A stretch of DNA of 36,816 nucleotides. Origin: Bacteroidota bacterium. Its GTDB lineage: Bacteria; Bacteroidota; Bacteroidia; Chitinophagales; Saprospiraceae. This document shows positions 32,832 to 36,816 of this stretch, piece after piece. Below the pieces are notes generated by a model that saw only the letters and a list, made by a program, of their open reading frames with translations, did no database searches and was not told the origin of the DNA. A program made the position numbers and the translations under genes. Every line of letters begins with the position of its first letter. The first letter of the stretch is position 1. The stretch covers positions 1 through 36,816 of the forward strand of contig SBHD01000131.1 in the NCBI GenBank assembly GCA_006226345.1, written 5' to 3'.

Positions 32832-33971
32832 TTACTTTTCAAGCAAGATAGTACATGGGATCTCTTCCCAGGATTCGGCATTGCGATTCCATCGCTCTAC
32901 CTGCAAACGAAGTAATCCGCCCGAACCTGGAAAGTCCCGGCACTTGCAAAGATAACGCGCGATTTGCTGATGTGTTCGTTTGCTGTCGTAAACCGGCACA
33001 TTCAGTTCCTCCATTGTCCAGTCACTGAGCAGGAGCTTATGTTTGTCGTCATAGGCATATTTGTTCCAGACCCGGTCCATTCTGGCACAGGGAACTTCCA
33101 GACTGAAGTAGCTGGCTTCTGCCTGTGTATTGCTATACATTTTCCAGGAAAGCGCCTCATCCCAGATATGAAAAACATTGAATAAGGGCATAATCCAGGC
33201 CAGCCCCTGAACAGCCCACAAAACAATCCGGGAGGAGTTGCCCGAGGAAGCCCTTTCCGGCTTCAATTGAGGATCAAACAGATACCATACCATAGCTCCC
33301 ATGGCAATATTCCAGGGGATCACGACCATATTCCAGTTTAAGCCCACTGGACTAAGCGCTACCACGATGAACAAGTGAAACCCTGGCACGATCCAACGAA
33401 AATATGCCCTGGAGCGGCTCCAGAGCAAACCAGGCGCAAATAGCAGCTCTGCCAGTGCCGTAGCATAGCCCAAAGCCGGTAACTGCCCCATGGGTTTTGT
33501 CCAGGAAAACGCCTCGCAGAACCAGGGAAAATTGTCTACTGCAAAATAAGGGGTAAGTTTGTTGAATCCGCCCCAGGCATACACTGCCGCCAGTAACCAT
33601 TGCCAATGCCGGAGCCTGGCATGATTGTCACCGGCACTTCCCAGATGAATCAGGAACACCAACAGATAAAAGTACAGCCAGGGTTGCAGGCGGTTCTGAT
33701 CTTGCACTACCAAAAGCACTGATAATACTGAAACTGCTCCGATGAGCCAACGCAGACCGGGAAACAGTACCAGCAGAAGAATGCCCGGCAATACCAGCAC
33801 AAAAGGCAAAATCCAATCCCAGGTAACTATCGGTGCTGCCGCTTCTCTCCATACCGGCAACAACGGAAAAGTACGATCCGCCCACGGGTACCATAATGCC
33901 CAGGACATGGCGACTTGCGCCAAAAGTGCCAATGCAAGAATTCGGACAACCCGGTTTGAAGTACGCTGCAT
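32832..33971 (-). CDS. Polytopic membrane protein, possibly HTTM/DoxX-like
   Basis: A 379-aa inner-membrane protein. About eight hydrophobic segments cover the first ~275 residues, including ILALALLAQVAMSWALW, ILPFVLVLPGILLLVLF, LIGAVSVLSVLLVV, LYFYLLVFLIHLG and VVIPWNIAMGAMVWYL. A soluble, aromatic-rich C-terminal domain of about 105 residues follows (after WDEALSWKMYSN). The stretch YAWGGFNKLTPYF resembles the core of HTTM and DoxX-like proteins, which suggests but does not prove that relationship. No catalytic residues are assigned. It follows the SPOR-like gene by 21 bp and precedes the TraB/GumN-like gene by 20 bp, so it belongs to the operon. Its first codon region also reads as a weak uncleaved signal anchor. 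Confidence 0.75.
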   Translation of the reverse strand: MQRTSNRVVRILALALLAQVAMSWALWYPWADRTFPLLPVWREAAAPIVTWDWILPFVLVLPGILLLVLFPGLRWLIGAVSVLSVLLVVQDQNRLQPWLYFYLLVFLIHLGSAGDNHARLRHWQWLLAAVYAWGGFNKLTPYFAVDNFPWFCEAFSWTKPMGQLPALGYATALAELLFAPGLLWSRSRAYFRWIVPGFHLFIVVALSPVGLNWNMVVIPWNIAMGAMVWYLFDPQLKPERASSGNSSRIVLWAVQGLAWIMPLFNVFHIWDEALSWKMYSNTQAEASYFSLEVPCARMDRVWNKYAYDDKHKLLLSDWTMEELNVPVYDSKRTHQQIARYLCKCRDFPGSGGLLRLQVERWNRNAESWEEIPCTILLEK

Positions 33972-33992
33972 CTGTTTTGCCAGTCAGCCAGT

Positions 33993-35504
33993 TTATGAAT
34001 TGATCCGCCTGACCAATAGAGTGCCTTGCAGCAACCCGTACCGCTCCATGGCCCTGGTATAATTTTCGGCTTTGTTAATCGCGTCCTGTTCCCCTGCTAC
34101 AGTGCCGCCCAGCTGCAAGATGTAGCCGGCGCCTTCCCCAAGACAATTTTTAGGTATAATAGTGCACTCAATACCTTTCCGCCGTAATGCATTGGCGCGC
34201 TCCCTGGCAAAGGCCAGGCTGGAGAATGAGTTGTCCTGGATGATCCAGCCTTTTAGCCGGCGGATTGCTACACATGGATCGGATGAGGACTCCGGCACTG
34301 CCACTCCGGTGGAGACGGGCTCCGGCTCCTCATCGCCGGACAGGTTGATTGTTGGTATCTCCTCCTGGTCATCCCTTCCGGAGAGGTTGATGGTAGGAAT
34401 TTCTTCCGGCGGCGGACTGACCGGATCCGGATATTGTTTGGGGATACCTCTTGGGTCACGGCGTGCAGACGATTCTCCTTCATATAGATAACCATATTGG
34501 TCTTCCGGATTGGTCTCCGGCCTTTCGATGACCTCCCGCACGTCGTCATCCCGAACCGTCAGCACTTCATATGCCATAGGAATAATAGCAGCCAGGGCAA
34601 GAAAAAACACCCACTTTTGAACACTTTGCCCCCGCATATACCGGTCGAAGGCAGTATTCCGGCGACTCAGGGGCTGACTGACTGCTTTGCTCAGGCTTTT
34701 ACTCACCTGATCAAGGAAAAGATACCGAAACGGACGCCAGACCTTGTTCCATGCCTGAGTCCAGTCTCCGGGAAGGGCTGACCGGTAGTTGGACAGGGTG
34801 GTTACATTTTGTGACATGGCCTGATACCAGGACCGTTTGGTTACCCAGTGTGCCATAGCACGGTCCTTTCCGTAAATACCCAGCCTGGATGGTGCATTTA
34901 ATACCCTGACTTCACTTTTATAGGAAACAAGTGCCAGTCCAAACCCATTGTAAATACATTGGCTGCGCAGCTCCGTCAGGTAGGGGTCGGTTTTAGACGG
35001 GAAAACGTCTTCCCCTAGCGCGATCCATTGCTCATGTGCAAAATATTGTTTAAACTGTTCAACAGCATAGATATACCGGTATTTTTTCCATCCCTGCATG
35101 GTGAAATACCAAAACAGGAATCCAATTAGCCCCATACCCAAAGCAAAACCCAGGTTGCCGGTCCACTGCAAACTGACCAGCCAGGGAAACCGGAATGCAA
35201 AGGCTACAGCATAGGCAATTGTAGCAGCCACGGCACCAAAAGCCAGGCAGTCCCAGGTGAAATAAAGCGTATTGAGTGTAAACTTAACCTCCTCTGCTTT
35301 TCCGACCGACGTGGCTTCATAGGTACATACGAATATAGTCCCATCCGCTTTCCGGAACGACAGCATGCCGTCGGCGATCAGTCCGCCGGCACTGACATTG
35401 TCCAATTCCGTTTTAACGGTATCGGCCCGGTATTCATACCTGAACTTGTAGAATTCCTTCAGGAAAGGGATAAATGCCCGCTTGATATCGTTCTCGGATA
35501 GCAT
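33993..35504 (-). CDS. Membrane protein with possible SPOR-like C-terminal domain
   Basis: A 503-aa protein of unknown function. Residues 1-80 are a soluble N-terminal domain. Two adjacent membrane segments lie at about 86-136 (CLAFGAVAATIAYAVAFAF and LGFALGMGLIGFLFWYF). A soluble middle region follows, then a third segment at about 300-320 (WVFFLALAAIIPMAYEVL). A Pro/Glu-rich linker contains two copies of EEIPTINLSG. The last ~90 residues (SLAFARERANALRRKGIECTI, then GYILQLGGT and QDAINKAENY) have the shape of a SPOR fold, which binds denuded peptidoglycan glycans; this is inferred from pattern only. ATG 35504 overlaps the upstream gene's stop in TGATG, which implies translational coupling with the lipoprotein gene. 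Confidence 0.75.
   Translation of the reverse strand: MLSENDIKRAFIPFLKEFYKFRYEYRADTVKTELDNVSAGGLIADGMLSFRKADGTIFVCTYEATSVGKAEEVKFTLNTLYFTWDCLAFGAVAATIAYAVAFAFRFPWLVSLQWTGNLGFALGMGLIGFLFWYFTMQGWKKYRYIYAVEQFKQYFAHEQWIALGEDVFPSKTDPYLTELRSQCIYNGFGLALVSYKSEVRVLNAPSRLGIYGKDRAMAHWVTKRSWYQAMSQNVTTLSNYRSALPGDWTQAWNKVWRPFRYLFLDQVSKSLSKAVSQPLSRRNTAFDRYMRGQSVQKWVFFLALAAIIPMAYEVLTVRDDDVREVIERPETNPEDQYGYLYEGESSARRDPRGIPKQYPDPVSPPPEEIPTINLSGRDDQEEIPTINLSGDEEPEPVSTGVAVPESSSDPCVAIRRLKGWIIQDNSFSSLAFARERANALRRKGIECTIIPKNCLGEGAGYILQLGGTVAGEQDAINKAENYTRAMERYGLLQGTLLVRRINS
34323..34406 (-). repeat. Two tandem 42-bp units in the SPOR-like gene
   Basis: Units 34406-34365 and 34364-34323 encode EEIPTINLSG-RDDQ and EEIPTINLSG-DEEP. 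The peptide core is identical, while about 29 of 42 bases match. The preserved peptide and drifted codons suggest selection on the protein sequence of this linker. Confidence 0.75.
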
Positions 35505-36568
35505 CAGACCTTTTTATTCATTTGATATTCGGCCTTGCGAGCGTCATTTTGCCGTTGCCGCAGGACATCAATGTATATGCGGGCCTTTTTATTGCCATAG
35601 GAGGTCCAGGCTTTTTCCGCCCACTCCAGTGCAATTTCCAGGTTGCCGTTCACTTCTGCAAATACGGCCATGTTATAGGCAGCCCTGCCGGCCGCCTTTG
35701 GGTTGTCTTGCGCGATAGCTTCTATCTTTTTCCAGATCCCGGCGGCACGGTCCCAGTTGCTGCCCTGCGCAAACCGGGCGGCCTGTTTCATCTGTGTTTT
35801 AAATCCTTTCGCCTTGGTGTAATATTCCCGTCGGACCTGGATGTATACAGGGGCTATCCGCATACCATATTCTCCGCCCACCAGAAAGGCAACCTTCCGG
35901 GTGACGGATACCTGGGATGGCAGGTTCGCAACGGCGCGGCGTTCCGTGTCGGCGCTGGCATCGTTGCGGAGGAAATCGTCGGTAACAACTTCATCAAAAA
36001 TGATCTTTGAAGCGGGATCGTAAAAACGCCAGCCCATGCGTACACTGGTGCGCATTTCGGCCAGGTAGTCAATAGTGATAGTGGTGCTGCCGTCCTTATT
36101 CTTCTTTTTATTCTCCCGGCGATTGGTTGTGGTCATATTGTCTGAATCAAAGGACTCGATGGCCACAACGGCATCTGCACCATAATCCGCGCAGACTCGT
36201 TCGACCTCCTGCCAGGGCAAGGGCGGCGGCAATCCGCCACCTGCTTTGCTGCCGGTCATTTCAATCCCGGTGCTGAGCACCCGGAAACGCGGGGTTCGCT
36301 GGAGTGCATCGGTCAGACCCCGGACGGCCTCCTGCCGGCTTTGCCGGTCCTGCCCGATCGCCTCGCCGGTGAATAACCCCTCCAGCACATTAAGCCAGCC
36401 GTTTGAAGGTTTGCTGCGATCGACAACAGCAATTTTCGAGATATGGTCCGGCACTTTGAATTGTGCGGGCTGTAATACGGTAAGACTGGTTGAAGTGGTA
36501 CAGCCGGAAAGAAAGGCAAGCCCAAGGATGGCCCCGGGCAAATAGGTTAGCAGGTTTCGGATGTTCAT
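35504..36568 (-). CDS. DUF6340-type lipoprotein with C-terminal TPR-like repeats
   Basis: A 354-aa predicted lipoprotein read from ATG 36568, which places a lipoprotein signal at the N-terminus (LLTYLPGAILGLAFLSGC, lipobox LSGC, Cys23). The longer frame from 36616 starts inside a promoter-like box and was rejected. Residues 30-240 (FKVPDHISKIAVVDRSKP, then ALQRTPRFRVLSTG and ADYGADAVVAIESFDSD) match the layout of Bacteroidota DUF6340 lipoproteins. Residues about 270-335 form TPR-like helical pairs (AARFAQGSNWDRAAGIWKKIE, AAYNMAVFAEVNGNLEIALE). It probably sits in the inner leaflet of the outer membrane or in the inner membrane facing the periplasm. First gene of the six-gene operon; its stop overlaps the next start (TGATG). 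The function is unknown. Confidence 0.82.
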   Translation of the reverse strand: MNIRNLLTYLPGAILGLAFLSGCTTSTSLTVLQPAQFKVPDHISKIAVVDRSKPSNGWLNVLEGLFTGEAIGQDRQSRQEAVRGLTDALQRTPRFRVLSTGIEMTGSKAGGGLPPPLPWQEVERVCADYGADAVVAIESFDSDNMTTTNRRENKKKNKDGSTTITIDYLAEMRTSVRMGWRFYDPASKIIFDEVVTDDFLRNDASADTERRAVANLPSQVSVTRKVAFLVGGEYGMRIAPVYIQVRREYYTKAKGFKTQMKQAARFAQGSNWDRAAGIWKKIEAIAQDNPKAAGRAAYNMAVFAEVNGNLEIALEWAEKAWTSYGNKKARIYIDVLRQRQNDARKAEYQMNKKV

Positions 36569-36613
36569 GATTTCAACATTTAGGTAGTGACAGGACAAGG
36601 CAGGTAGTCTGGA

Positions 36614-36640
36614 CAAAAGTCGCAGATTTTAGCGACTTTT
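36614..36640 (-). promoter_or_regulatory. Promoter-like box overlapped by a perfect inverted repeat, upstream of the lipoprotein operon
   Basis: The minus strand reads GACTTTTG (36621-36614), one base off TAnnTTTG, 45 bp before ATG 36568. It coincides with one arm of AAAAGTCGC/GCGACTTTT (36615-36623 and 36632-36640, 8-nt loop). The repeat could be an operator for the operon, or a terminator for transcription entering from the right or left. Confidence 0.4.
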
Positions 36641-36816
36641 TCCCGACCCGCTCATTTCCCGGCTATTCTCACTTCTGAAAACCAAGATGAACAACGTCAG
36701 CAACGAAATCCGGATTTGATTGTTAGAGGATATTGCTGTATGCCAGAAAGTGAATGCGACAGGATAGCCGGGGGCCTGGCAGGTAAGATTGAGGTTTTAT
36801 GAAAAAGTATGATATA
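36641..36816. other. Right edge of window, no gene supported
   Basis: The last ~175 bp show no terminator or perfect promoter box. An ATG at 36799 on the plus strand (MKKYDI to the edge) could begin a gene that continues outside the window, but six codons are not enough to call it. Confidence 0.3.

Noticed and set aside
33993-35504. Possible PD-(D/E)xK nuclease fold in the N-terminal domain of the SPOR-like protein (ADGMLSF ... CTYEATS)
   Set aside because: The acidic residue is followed by A-T rather than x-K and no other catalytic residues are seen; a nuclease call is not supported.
29581-36568. The dynamin-containing operon as an anti-phage defence system
   Set aside because: No effector, nuclease, sensor or mobile context is present. 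The genes look like envelope functions and the only hint is the dynamin family itself.
36799-36816. ATG near the right edge (MKKYDI) as the start of another gene
   Set aside because: Only six codons are visible, with no promoter box.

Overview
The window (about 36.8 kb, roughly half G+C) looks like a chromosome segment of a Bacteroidota bacterium, most likely near the Saprospiria (Lewinella or Haliscomenobacter-like). The phylum is well supported: there are three large secreted proteins with type IX secretion (T9SS) C-terminal sorting domains, PKD repeats, Omp28-like, WbqC-like and DUF6340-like genes, leaders without Shine-Dalgarno sequences, and repeated perfect copies of the Bacteroidota -7 promoter element TAnnTTTG. 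The class is a guess. I see no tRNA, rRNA, CRISPR array, insertion sequence, integrase or phage gene.

Layout. 35-5809 (-): a giant secreted metalloprotease with 18 PKD domains. 6148-6780 (+): a small outer-membrane-type protein, convergent with fdhD (-). 7854-13288 (+): housekeeping genes argS, fhs (formate-tetrahydrofolate ligase) and glnS. 13427-15274 (+): a T9SS cargo protein, then lpxB (-), then an Omp28-like T9SS cargo protein (-). 18832-22569 (+): mutS2 and an MgtC/DUF4010 membrane protein. 22618-25984 (-): two CotH-kinase paralogues. 26133-27103 (-): an atypical aquaporin and a 93-aa protein. 27160-29181 (+): an S9 dipeptidyl peptidase. 29249-29447 (-): a candidate small RNA or micro-gene with its own promoter and terminator. 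29581-36568 (-): six tightly packed genes encoding a dynamin-like GTPase, a WbqC-like protein, a TraB/GumN-like protein, a polytopic membrane protein, a membrane protein with a possible SPOR-like tail, and a DUF6340-type lipoprotein.

How the parts fit. Much of the non-housekeeping content concerns the cell envelope and secretion: T9SS cargo, lipid A synthesis, a periplasmic peptidase and the lipoprotein/membrane/dynamin operon. The most interesting items are (i) the candidate small RNA at 29249-29447, with promoter, terminator, several hairpins and mutually exclusive pairings; (ii) an aquaporin with both NPA motifs but a non-canonical, hydrophobic selectivity filter; (iii) two face-to-face promoters between that aquaporin and the S9 peptidase; (iv) the six-gene envelope operon ending in a dynamin-like GTPase; and (v) nine strictly alternating two-domain PKD units with one cysteine per domain. 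No obvious new defence or mobile system is present. All calls come from reading the sequence; no database search was run.
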